A stretch of DNA of 64,000 bases from Eukaryota sp. TZLM1-RC. Its lineage: Eukaryota > Metamonada: BaSk clade. The translations under genes were made by a program, and so were the position numbers. The notes under the pieces are model-generated. The model worked only from the letters and a program-made list of their open reading frames with translations. It searched no databases and was not told the DNA's origin. Location of the stretch: positions 1,326,501 through 1,390,500 of the forward strand of contig JAUPSS010000007.1 of the NCBI GenBank assembly GCA_040285825.1, given 5' to 3'. Positions within the stretch are counted from its first letter, which is position 1; each line of letters opens with the position of its first letter. Below are positions 49,287 through 59,036 of this stretch, piece after piece.

Positions 49287-50150
49287 TCAACTAGATCGTC
49301 TGACAGTAATTATTGTTGCGTCATCCAATCTACTATGAATGTACTGTTTCTTGAGAGGTTTTGAGAAATCAATTTTCGCCTTCTCCACCGCTTTTCTTTC
49401 AAACCCATCTGAGCTTAGTATAAGAACATCGTCCTTCTCCATCTTACTCAGTGTAAACGTTGCTACAGGATTAATTAAATCAACCCCAGCATCAATCAGC
49501 TTGCACAACTCCTCTTTCTTCCCAATCATGCTGTTTTTGCAATGATAAGTACTTTTGAAATAACAATTACCAAAATTACGCACGGGTTGAAGCACTTGAT
49601 AGAAATAGACAGCCTTTCCTGCCTTCTTGCTGAATAACCAATCCGTATCAAAGCTTGGACATACAGACAAAATTGTTTCCGTCAATCGCTTCTGTTCACG
49701 AGGTTCAGCAGCATTATGGTCTCTTGTAAGATGCAGAACAACATCCTTTCTAAGAATGGAAGCCCAGCAGTCCCCCACATTAGCTATGAGTACATCATTG
49801 AACAAAACCGGATGTGATAGTACTGCTAATGTCAACACCGCGCCTCCTTTGTGCGTTTCTTCCCTGGAACAAATCTCATAGTCAAGCTGATCAAAGCATT
49901 TCTGGATTCCACGTTTCATAGCATCAATGTCCTTGGAGAACTGTATGTGGGAGAAGAGTTTCTTTACAAGATGGGAATGTAGATAGTCAGTACAGAAGGA
50001 GTGCCGACCATGACCGTCAATAACAGCTAGTAGCACAGTCCCATCTGACATTTGCTCAATCAGAAAGCGATCCTGACATTCGTGGTGAGGAGCCGGTATA
50101 AGTTTCGCTGAGACAATGTAGTTTTGGAGTTTCTTATCTATGGTTTGCAT
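49287..50150 (-). CDS. PP2C-family serine/threonine phosphatase
   Basis: PP2C (PPM) enzymes are metal-dependent phosphatases. The 287-residue protein shows the family motifs in order: QDRF (D27), IDGHG (D45-G48), GGAVLTLAV (102-110), ANVGDCWASI (123-132), LTRDHNAAEPREQKR (141-155), ILSSDGF (244-250, D248) and DDATIITV (276-283). All metal-binding aspartates of the core appear present. It is a minimal catalytic domain with no regulatory extension or membrane segment. The ATG at 50150 is the only reasonable start. Its partner and pathway cannot be told. The gene ends 113 bp from MULE copy 2. Confidence 0.88.
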   Translation of the reverse strand: MQTIDKKLQNYIVSAKLIPAPHHECQDRFLIEQMSDGTVLLAVIDGHGRHSFCTDYLHSHLVKKLFSHIQFSKDIDAMKRGIQKCFDQLDYEICSREETHKGGAVLTLAVLSHPVLFNDVLIANVGDCWASILRKDVVLHLTRDHNAAEPREQKRLTETILSVCPSFDTDWLFSKKAGKAVYFYQVLQPVRNFGNCYFKSTYHCKNSMIGKKEELCKLIDAGVDLINPVATFTLSKMEKDDVLILSSDGFERKAVEKAKIDFSKPLKKQYIHSRLDDATIITVRRSS

Positions 50151-50560
50151 AAATGGATTATGTGAGACTTGTTGTCAAATTATACTAAACCTCGCAGGTG
50201 AAAGTTAGTGCGAGAGTTGACAATGTGGTATGAAGTATATGTGGGGTTAGTACTAAACACTGTAACATGAGTGTGATTTTTGAAGATTTCTCCTTGCAAA
50301 ATCATAATCCATCCTCTCTTCCTTCCAAAACATCACCTATCCATTTCATTTGAATACATGTCAAATAATGTATCAAACCCTTTTGTGTAAATATACAACA
50401 TCGGGGTCATCAAGCATTAATTTTGATAACAAAGTCTTATAAACGAATTCAAACAAAAGAAAAACGCGTTGCGCATTTGAAAGATTAACAAAAAACAGTT
50501 GTCGGAAAAGAAAGAAAATTGATTGACGTCTACGAAACAAAAATATACTACTGAATAACA
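50151..50560. promoter_or_regulatory. Intergenic region upstream of the PP2C gene
   Basis: About 410 bp between the PP2C start and a small plus-strand open frame. No specific site is recognised. Confidence 0.3.
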
Positions 50561-50809
50561 ATGACCATTATTGAAGTTGATTATTCAAACATATCCAATG
50601 ACCATTTTACCTTCGAGGAATCTTTAAAAATAAATAAACCAATAATTTCCTTTGTGACTTCTTATTGGATAAATACTTTTGATGTTGATCACATAGAAGT
50701 GATTTTCAAAGACAATTATGATTTGTGCAAATTTAAAAAACATGTGGGATATCGCAATTTTCCAGAATGTTCATCAAAATCAACCATAATCCAGAAACAC
50801 TTGCTGTAA
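50561..50809 (+). CDS. Small hypothetical protein
   Basis: 82 codons from an ATG at 50561. The composition is protein-like (IIEVDYSNISNDHF, then WINTFDVDHIEVIFK, then VGYRNFPEC) but no family is recognised. It could be a small gene, a first exon or a remnant. It is divergent to the PP2C gene. Confidence 0.35.
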   Translation: MTIIEVDYSNISNDHFTFEESLKINKPIISFVTSYWINTFDVDHIEVIFKDNYDLCKFKKHVGYRNFPECSSKSTIIQKHLL

Positions 50810-50996
50810 CATGACAATTTCCAGACCCAAGCACTAGATATGACCAAAATCCATAAGATGTCGCTGTCAGTAATCCATATCATCATTGTCTTCTTCCTTA
50901 TTGCTTTCATGGTTTATTTTCTTAAACTGCCGATTCAGATCAATAAAGCTCTTTATTAATTCAATTTAAAACACTAATTCTAACAACTCTACTCTT

Positions 50997-51116
50997 CTAG
51001 CAATTAATGGGACAGGCTCTCCTATTATGTCCCTCTACTGCACAACTCCCACATCTAAACTTCTTTTTTTCTCTTGCATTTGTTTCATCAGAAGTTTGTC
51101 TCAGCACAGTATTCAT
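50997..51116 (-). other. Micro-ORF with a CCHC zinc knuckle
   Basis: 39 codons (ATG at 51116, TAG at 50997) are basic and end in a perfect CCHC knuckle, CGSCAVEGHNRRAC, followed by PINC. Such GHNxRxC knuckles are common at the C-terminus of MULE and related transposases. It is likely the tail of a lost element or the last exon of a gene. A family B fragment begins about 20 bp to its right. Confidence 0.5.
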
Positions 51117-51136
51117 TGTGATCCTAAAATACACTC

Positions 51137-51510
51137 ACACTTCTCTTTTGCTTTAAAATCCAGAGCAGCCACAGGATTAAGTTTTCTTCTGTGAACCAAA
51201 GTATCATTTGCAACATTACATGAGACAAAGTCAACAATAGCTTCAGAATTATCAATCCAATCACAGTATACATCATCTCTATCATCAGAACCAAAATTAT
51301 TCAGAGAAAGTGTTTCCTTCAGCAGAAACTCTTTGATAGACGATATTCATGCAGTTTGTGCCATATTGAAAACAGTGTCTCTAACAGCATCATGTAATGA
51401 AGAACGATAAGTTATCAATTTAGAGCAATTCAGAGCATGGCGCAAAGTAAGTTGAGGTGAATTCGAACAAATACATTTTTCTTTTGATAATAATTGATTA
51501 ATGAGGATAT
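51137..51510 (-). pseudogene. Family B element, 3' part beyond the family C insertion
   Basis: It continues the family B sequence of 53288-54760 on the minus strand: finger (CICSNSPQLTLRHALNC), SSLHDAVRD and the DDRDDVYCD segment. It ends near 51137. The flanking AGGATAT duplication (51504-51510 and 53281-53287) marks the family C insertion. Confidence 0.8.
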
Positions 51511-53280
51511 TTTTTTTAAAAAAAAACTGGAATATTTATTGAGATAAAAATAACCATCTAGAATTCAATATTCTCCAAACAAGCGTCACTATTACTGAAC
51601 CTACTCACAGCATTACGTTCATATTCTACACCAATAGTTAAAATCGCCTTGGAAATCATTGTTGGAATAGACTTGAAAATGCAAAAAAACAATTTTATTT
51701 AACCAGAAAGTGGAGTTCATTGTTTTACCAGACCTATTCAGTAACACTTTGAAATTTTCAAAAAAGTGCAACCCTGAAGGTCCAATAATGCCAAATAGAG
51801 AAATTGCAAACGGCACAAACTGATATTCCACATGTTCCACTCTACCTAATTGTGCCAAGGGTTCTTCATATTTTTTTGTCTTCTTTTTTTCAGCGTTAGA
51901 TAACGGCGAATCAGCGGAATACACTAAACGAGCAGCAGAATTTTTGCAAACATCCACTGAGACAACGTCTACAACATTGAGAACACCATCGATCCCTGGA
52001 GCTACTAAATCTGCCCTTCTTTTACCAAAGGAATCATCAGTTTGATTTGAAGACAGCTTACGTACTAGTGGCTCAATAAATGCCTCTATATTGAAACTTT
52101 TGCACATGGCATATAATTGATCACGAACTGAGTCATGAACAAGTGAGCGATAAGTTATGAAATACTTACAGTTTAAAATATGGGAAAGCGTAACAACACT
52201 CTTGCAGCGACAAATTAAATCATTTGGCAATGAACAAGGCCATAGAAAACATCTCAATCTCATTGCAGTGGTCCATTGGTGATCATTAAGTAGAAGGCCA
52301 TAAATGTTGGGAATTTGGGAGATTAAGCAACTTGAGCAACTGTCTTCAAGATCAATCAAAAAATTTGCAAAAACGGGATTTTTTTCCTTAGCCAAGCTAA
52401 GACGTACAATATAATCCAAGTTTTCTAAAACTTTCAAAAATTTTTTCTGCAATTTTGCAAAAGTCAATGGTAAGGAGAGCAAGCTTCTTGAAGGAAGTTC
52501 CACAATATCAGAGGGGAAACATTTAGCCCAAATATTGGGTGAAAGAGTTTCAATTTCCTGTTGCAAAGAAATAAGATAGGAGCTGCCACAATTTTCAATG
52601 AGATGAATTTTTTCAGGAAAACGATTCACAAATTCATATATAAAATTCTTTCCACCTCCAATAAAGGCAGCTTTACAAAGGTAGCTTGACTTATGAAAAT
52701 CAACACCACCAAAATTTGTACCACAAAAAATGTGGCTTCGTAACTGAGATGCATCAATTTCCAATAATTTTGCTAAAAAATTAGTTCTTTGTTCATTAAA
52801 AATGCGACAGAACTCCAAGGAAATTGATGGTGGTGTTGATCTCAAAATATGAGTAAATTTTCCAGAATAACAGATTTTGAGGAAAAAGAATTTCAAATGT
52901 TTCTCAATATTTAAATTTTCTATTGATTCTAATTCATTTCCAAATTGAGTCAACAGAGTCGAAAGTTGGCTTTTGACTTCATCAATATTTCCGAGATAAC
53001 AACCCAAAAAACGAAAACCAGACTGATCATAATTGATAATGGGGACATTGACATCATTAATGAAAAAATCAATTGGTTCACGGCCAATAATCAAACATTT
53101 GGAGATATTCAATGAGAGACCAATATCTTCATAACGCTGTTGAATAAAAGTTGCTATTTGTTTCAGAATTGTAATAGGAGCAATTACAGAAATGTCATCC
53201 ATATATGCTACAATATCTATTTCTGGGAACTTTTCTTTCAATTCGCACATTAATGGATGAATTGCCAGACAAAAGAAAAA
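51511..53280 (-). mobile_element. Family C non-LTR retrotransposon, 5'-truncated, inserted in family B
   Basis: This 1770-bp copy starts within the reverse transcriptase (FSFVWQFIHPLMCEL, just before AYMDDISVI) and runs to the element's 3' end with a T/A-rich tail. It is flanked by the 7-bp duplication AGGATAT. One frame of 543 codons (53250-51619) covers thumb, CCHC finger (CRCKSVVTLSHILNC) and endonuclease motif (RRADLVAPG ... VVDVVSVD). A frameshift near 51690 spoils the last LNRIVFCIF block. It is nearly identical to the copy at 21907-24397, so both are young. Confidence 0.88.
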
Positions 53281-53287
53281 AGGATAT

Positions 53288-54760
53288 TCAAATATAATCT
53301 CATTTTTGTTACAAATGCTTCATTAGTGGCACACAATCCAAATCTTCGTGGTACAATGGTTACAAAAAGTGAAGAATCTGATGACTGGTTTTCACAAACA
53401 CCCTTTTCCAATAACAACGAGTGAAGATCTTGAATTAAAACAGCCGAGCTGCATAAATTATTATAAAGATCATTTTCACACATTCCAGTCAGTCGTTTCT
53501 GTGATGTTCGAACAGTGTTAATGCAAAAACAGTGGAACTTTGCGTTGTCATCAATAAATCCTCCCAATCTGCAAGTCTTTCGGAAAACTCAAAGTTTGCA
53601 TTTCTGCATCCACCAACAAAAACACACGAGGTAAGAACAGAAGCCTTTATCCACCCTAAAACGCCATAATGTTGACTAAGATAAGCTTGATCTGGAATTT
53701 GGAACATTTTACATCCCAGTAATTGTGACAAAACTTTTGCACGTAGCTCACGTAACTTTTGAGCTAAAGGTCTAGTGACGAGAGGATTTGTAGATCGAAA
53801 TATATGATTGAAGTTGGAACTAAAACACAGTCTTATTATGGTAAATTTGATGTGTTTTAGTATATCAAAATTCATTATTCGGTCAATTAGGTCGGAAATT
53901 GAGTTCAACTTTTCAAAAAAAATTGTAATTTCATTATTATTTCCTAAAAACGAAACCAAATGACGAATGTCATCAAATGAATATAATTTGGCTTGCATTT
54001 CATTACCATCAACTATTGTGGAAACTGCAGAATTCGATAACAAAACACATTTAGGTAAATTAAGTCGGAGACCGATTTTGGTAAATATTTTTTTAAAACA
54101 TAGAGTTGCTTGTTTCACAATAAGCACAACATCATCCATATATGCAATCATTTTTAGCGAAGGAAACATCTCTTGAATTTGCAATAAAATGGAATGAATG
54201 GCCAAACAAAACAAAAGAGGTCCTAACGGATCTCCTTGCTTTAAGCCACCTGATGAACTCAAAATGTTGTTACCAAAATGTAAATTAGAATATGTGCAAT
54301 ATGTTGATTGAAAATAGGGTATAAATTCCGGCATATATTGCAATAGAGCACCATGGATACTGCGACGACTTAGTGAATTGAAAGCATTACTAAAATCCAA
54401 TGACATGCAAACATTGGATTCATTTTGACGAAATAAGACATCAGTAGCAAAAATAGGTGAAGAGACTCCATCTGTAGTATTTATACCATATTGAAGGGGT
54501 AATAAAATCTTTTTAGCTTTCTCATTGAACCTGCTTATGCAACACGCAGAAAAAATATTTTGTAAGCTCTCAGAGACTGCAATAGGACGAACATCCATTT
54601 TAGAATTTTTGACAAGTGCAGTCAAACGAGAACTTCTTAATTCATCTGGATATCTGAGTTAACCATTCAATATTTTGTTGAAAAATTTGGTTAATAAACC
54701 AAGACAATCCTCTGAAGAAATAATTGGGTAAATCAATTGCTTAAATTGAATTTTTGATTT
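53288..54760 (-). pseudogene. Family B non-LTR retrotransposon, reverse transcriptase part
   Basis: This is the best family B reverse transcriptase in the window. On the minus strand: LLTKFFNKILNG near 54680 (followed by a stop), then RLTALVKNSKMDVRPIAVSESL, FSNAFNSLSRR, LKQGDPLGPLLF, the active site AYMDDVV near 54140, LPKCVLL, FLGNNNE, and a thumb region to DWEDLL. A frame change near 53515-53570 leads to the region before the finger (TSQKRLTGMCEND). The finger and endonuclease lie beyond the family C insertion at 51137-51510. Stops and frameshifts make it non-functional. Confidence 0.8.
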
Positions 54761-55605
54761 CAGAAATATCGCAGATCAGCCCCTACCGATGTCCCAGCAA
54801 TTCCAACGTTAAACGCAAAGAAAGCATAACAACCGATAACAATTTTTGTCAAGAATAATGTGTGCATGTGTCTCACTGGCGATTACCTCACACCAAATAC
54901 AAATACAGACTACATCACCATTTTTTGCATTTTAATCGTAATTGATTGGCGTTGTGATTAAACAGCATGTTTTCCAAACACATGTAGATATTAATTTATA
55001 GTAAAATTAATAATTCTCAATACCAGATTATTCAGTTGCTTCAACATGGTTTATCTCTCCATGCCTCCGGTTTTACCTGCTTGAGATAAAACATATGTTA
55101 ATGATATCTCAGTTTCCGCATTTTAATTCTATGCATCAAAGACTTTTCACATTCATCCTCAATGGATCATTGATAGTTCTTGATTTCTCTTGACCACGTT
55201 GTCACAACAAATATCCAGCTGGAAGAGTTTTGCTGGTTTTTGATCAGATAAAAGTCCCAAATAGGGTTGTAGAACTTAATAAATTGTGACATATAAGAAA
55301 TTGTGGAGAGGCAAACATTTTGTCTTAACTCTTCTACGCAAATTAACAAAGAAAATTTCAATGGGATTGCAATCATTCTTTTGTTCAAACGAAAGCTTTA
55401 TTTATGTTGTTCGTTTAGTGGATATTACATTCATCATCAACCACCAGGTAGTTTGGTCGTTCCGCAGTTGACCGAATTTCTGATCTAACAGGACTGATAG
55501 AAAACTGTAGGTACATCACTGGTGAGTACCTAAGTATATAGAATATCATTAAATCAGATTATCTTTATCTTAATCCGCCTTAAATAATCCATATATACAG
55601 CTAGC
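54761..55605. other. Intergenic region, no gene recognised
   Basis: Several 60-70-codon open frames overlap on both strands around 55167-55488 but show no family motif. No named repeat was noticed. Confidence 0.35.
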
Positions 55606-55872
55606 ATGACGCCTAACGGCAACAAAACTGCAGAACTGTTCAGAGTTGAATTGTGCTTACTGGAAATGAAACACTACAACACCGTCGACGCTGATGACAA
55701 CACACAACGTGCCCTGTCTTTCCTTATTTGGTAGACGTTCTGATTTTGTGTTTACCCCTTAGGACTCCCCTATCAATTCCTAGCAAAATTTTCGGAGCAA
55801 ACGGAACCTTTTCTGCAAATAGCAACTGCTGTTGAAGAACTATACATATTGCGAGGTCTTCAAGATGAGTAA
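55606..55872 (+). CDS. Possible small two-exon gene, hypothetical
   Basis: An ATG at 55606 opens MTPNGNKTAELFRVELCLLEM and continues to a TAG at 55732. A second open stretch in the same phase reads LPYQFLAKFSEQTEPF, then AVEELYILRGLQDE, and stops at 55870-55872. A GT at 55709 and an AG at 55761-55762 would define a 54-nt intron and give about 70 helical residues. The composition looks like a real small subunit, but I recognise no family, and the splice model is only one possibility. Confidence 0.35.
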
Positions 55873-55889
55873 ACAAAAGAGGTTTACCA

Positions 55890-56150
55890 CATTTACTAGT
55901 TAAATGATTGGGCAGGAGTCATAGCACCAGGTGTGGATGGAATAAATTCTTCCCTGGAGTAACGTGTCAATGATGATGCAACATTTTTGCTTGAACGAGA
56001 AGTTGTATCATTTTACAGGAGATGAATTCCTCACAGAAGATGAAAAAGCAGTAATAGAGAAAGTTGACATTACATGAGGTGCGTCCTGTGATACTACCGA
56101 TCCGGATTTCAGTGTAACATTTTCAGCAGAAATATCCCTACTCTTTGAGT
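55890..56150 (-). pseudogene. Decayed paralogue of the RING-kinase-membrane gene
   Basis: Pieces of 61736-63987 recur here. One is the repeat REEFIPSTPGAMTP (minus strand, about 55910-55955). Another is SSVRNSSPV (about 56035-56055). A third, at about 56085-56150, matches the kinase stretch around 63305-63362 (GTGATACTACCG, then AGCAGAAATATCCCTA). The order is rearranged and frames are broken. It is a remnant of a second copy. Confidence 0.6.
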
Positions 56151-56463
56151 TTTTTGGCTCAGTAAATATTGAATGTTGGAATTAATGTAAACTTTGTGGT
56201 TGCAGCATTTGAACAGTGAACTAATCAATATTAAATCAATCAATTGTGGTTCGAATAGCAAAATGAAAATCAAGATTTTGATGTTCATTGGTTTGAACAA
56301 CATAGATATTGTGTTCCTGTAAAAAACAGTAAGTTGTGATCACAACGGGGACACTAAGTCAAATTAATTGTTGATATAGTTTGACAAATGTTAACCAAAA
56401 ATTTATAAATATGTACAAAAGCAAACAAAAAATCAAAAACTACAGACAATTTCAACAATCAAA

Positions 56464-57931
56464 TTAGAAAACATCGGATTCCTCATCTGAGGAAAACATG
56501 GGTCCATGAACAGAACCGTCCGAACTACAAACGAAATCATATTGGTCCGAGTCGATCATCTTCACATCAGAATCATATAAGTCGCCTGTTACACAAAGAT
56601 TATCTGTGACTGGGCTATCTACCTCCAAATCAGGGTTCTCACAGAGATCAAGAGAGCGTGGAAGGGAGATATCCAGGATAGAAGAACCGCGAGACTTGAA
56701 GGACCGAGATGATTCACATAAACGAGGAGGAGACTGGACTGTGCGACATATGAATGAACTCCGGCGAGAGGCTTCACTACTGCTATCAACACGGACAAGG
56801 GAATTAGACTTTGGAACATTTTCGTTGTTGCTTTCCAACTTCTGCACCGCATTATCAAGATCATTATCATCAACACTAATTGGAGGAAAATGGCAATCGG
56901 ATATTGGACACTGTCCCTCATCAGTTACCCAAGGATGCTGCTTAATCTCTTTAATACTGGCTCTTTGGGTGAAATCCTTACATAGCATGAGCTCTAACAA
57001 ATTCCGCAACAGAGGGTCAACATCTGGTGGAAAATCAAGTTCCTGAGTGCAGATTAGATTAAACAATTCAAGTATAGAGGGATGATGAAAGGGAAGCTTC
57101 CCAAAAGCCATTATATACAAAGTAATTCCCAATGCCCAAACATCCGAAGCTTTGCCATTCCATTGTGAGAGACCTTCTACTACTTCTGGAGATGAAAACA
57201 CAGGACTAGTGCAATCTTGTAAATTCTTAGTAGATCTTCTGAGCGTATCATCTTCGTTATGCTCGAGTTGATGAGAACATCCAAAATCAGAAATCTTTAC
57301 CCGATTATCGAGAGAAATAAGTAGGTTACTGGGTTTCAGATCACTGAGATGAACATGAGAAACGACGTTTATACCGATGTAGTATTCCTTGCTGATGCAG
57401 GTAATCGAGACCTAGAAGAGCATCTCTAAAGTAACTCCATACTAAATAAGGCGGTACAGCAACAATTGATCTGAGGTTGTCAGAAAGAACAGGTCCTTTG
57501 GAAAAGTATTCCATAACGAGGTACACCTTGCTCTTTTGAGGATCTTCGATTGCTTCGATCAGAGGAACAACATTAGGATGCGATAGTTTCTTCATTATAG
57601 CTATTTCAGATCGAATCATACTTCTTTGTGCTTCTGATTTTGAATGGCCGAATAGGGACGTATTGAATACTTTGATGGCAACATCTTTGGTCCGTGAACG
57701 AGCACAATAAATGCGGACATTATTGTTTCCATTTGCTAAGAGAGATCTGACTTGATACTGATTGATGAAAAAGGACCCATCGAGAGATGATACACTTAGC
57801 AGACGTTTTGCTGGGAGAGGTGGTGTAGACAGTGTTTCATCAGTAGGTCGCGAAGGGGAAGGTCTATCATCATTCAAGGAATCTGAACCTGACATGCAGT
57901 TAGCACGAGCATTACTCTGATCATCAATCAT
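56464..57931 (-). CDS. CAMKK-like serine/threonine kinase with one mini-intron
   Basis: Exon 1 is 57931-57375, exon 2 is 57343-56464; spliced it encodes 478 residues. Motifs: VAIK with K87, SEIAIMKKLSHPNVV (E109), the CAMKK-family stretch AIEDPQKSKVYLVMEY (127-142), HRDLKPSNLL spanning the splice site, VKISDFG, an activation segment with SSPEV, and DVWALGITLY. This fits CAMKK/SAK-type kinases, which phosphorylate the activation loop of AMPK/SNF1-like kinases. The glycine loop is degenerate (LLANGNNN instead of GxGxxG). The N-terminal 55 and C-terminal 130 residues are Ser/Pro/Asp-rich and probably regulatory. No calmodulin-binding helix is evident. Without splicing the frame stops 10 codons after HR. 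Confidence 0.85.
57344..57374 (-). other. 31-nt spliceosomal mini-intron in the CAMKK-like gene
   Basis: On the minus strand the sequence starts GTATAA and ends CTCAG. Removing exactly these 31 bases joins CATCG to TGATCTG and restores the invariant HRDLKP catalytic loop with no other change. Because 31 is not a multiple of three, retention would shift the frame and stop translation at the next codon after CAG. Confidence 0.88.
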
Positions 57932-58019
57932 CTATTTGACGTGACTATAATGCTTGTTGATTATGAGTGTGATTGACTTGAAATGGCAACCCAGAATTGT
58001 TTTGTACAATGGAGGTTTT

Positions 58020-58238
58020 TTAATTCTGTTTTACAACAATGCACAAAAATAATTCTAAACCTTTCCACTTGAACCTTTGAAATTTTTCAAAGGTTTCCTT
58101 CTGATGTTCATCTGACCCATGGTGAATGTAATTTTTATTTGAATCAACTTCAAATTGAATTAGATAATTTGCCCAGTGATATCTGGATTCAGTGTTTTCC
58201 TCAAAATATTTAAGAAATTCCCACCCGATCACTTCCAA
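58020..58238 (-). repeat. Dispersed coding repeat X, copy 2
   Basis: This open 72-codon frame includes ESRYHWANYLIQFEVD and HHGSDEHQKETFEKF. The middle (about 58060-58195) is highly similar to 15541-15662 on the other strand. The open frame here is longer than in copy 1. The family is unknown. Confidence 0.55.
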
Positions 58239-58380
58239 ATTTACGTTTTTTCTTGAAAAAGCTTCACCACCATCTGGTAAAATTACATGACAGCTTGGAT
58301 TATGAAGTAAGACTTGGTTTGGCCAAAACTAACAATCCCGCTTTCAGGATTCTGTTCAATAATTTTTCGTTTTAGTATTC
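58196..58380 (+). pseudogene. Family D relic
   Basis: Broken frames give EIPTRSL near 58215, then DYEVRLGLAKTNNPAF near 58300-58345, parallel to 21640-21760 (family D) and to DYIVRLSLAKEKNPVF of family C. Only this short piece remains. Confidence 0.55.
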
Positions 58381-59030
58381 ATCATAATAGTGCTGGTTCT
58401 TTTCGTACTAGGTCTTTTGATCAACTGTGACCACAAATTCTACCTGCACTTCCTTGTCCAGCAGTTGTCCAACAAGGTTTTGTTCTCATTGTATTTATTG
58501 GAATACTGTACTTTAGGCCGCGTGCCCGTACTGGTAGCAAATCCTGGTGATTAGGGCCATGTGACAGGAGTGGGTGTTCTATCCCAAGACCCATTTGTAG
58601 AATGGTCACCTGCTCTTATAGCTCGATTCGATGAGTCATTATCGATGGAGAGATGATACAGTTGCTTTGATGAACATAGGAGGAACAATGTGAAAAACAG
58701 CAACAGTTTCATGTGTTAAGATGTCTCTAGATGTTAAGATGTTTCGTAGTGTAATAGTGCAATATAAGGACCCTGAAATTGCCAACTCATTCAACACAAT
58801 CGAATATATGGTATCGGAATAATATAACGGGTATATATTGTCAATTCCTAAAATCAAATAGAAAACACACCACAGTAAGTTAAGTTGGCCCAAAACCCTG
58901 CACTGGAACCATCTTGATCTAGAATCAGCAAGAAAAAAGATATTCGAATCGAGTGAAGTATTTTCTATTGCAAGTCTGTTGTTCTTTTGTTTCTGAACAA
59001 GTCACAAAAGCAATTTATATCACATTATTT
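58381..59030. other. Intergenic region, no gene recognised
   Basis: A GC-richer stretch at 58440-58620 has a 62-codon open frame (GIEHPLLSHGPNHQDLL) without a recognised family. Otherwise nothing was found. Confidence 0.35.
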
Positions 59031-59036
59031 TGGGAA

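Noticed and set aside
58421-58620. GC-richer open frame GIEHPLLSHGPNHQDLL as a gene or transferred segment
   Set aside because: Only 62 codons without a recognisable family; base composition alone is weak evidence.
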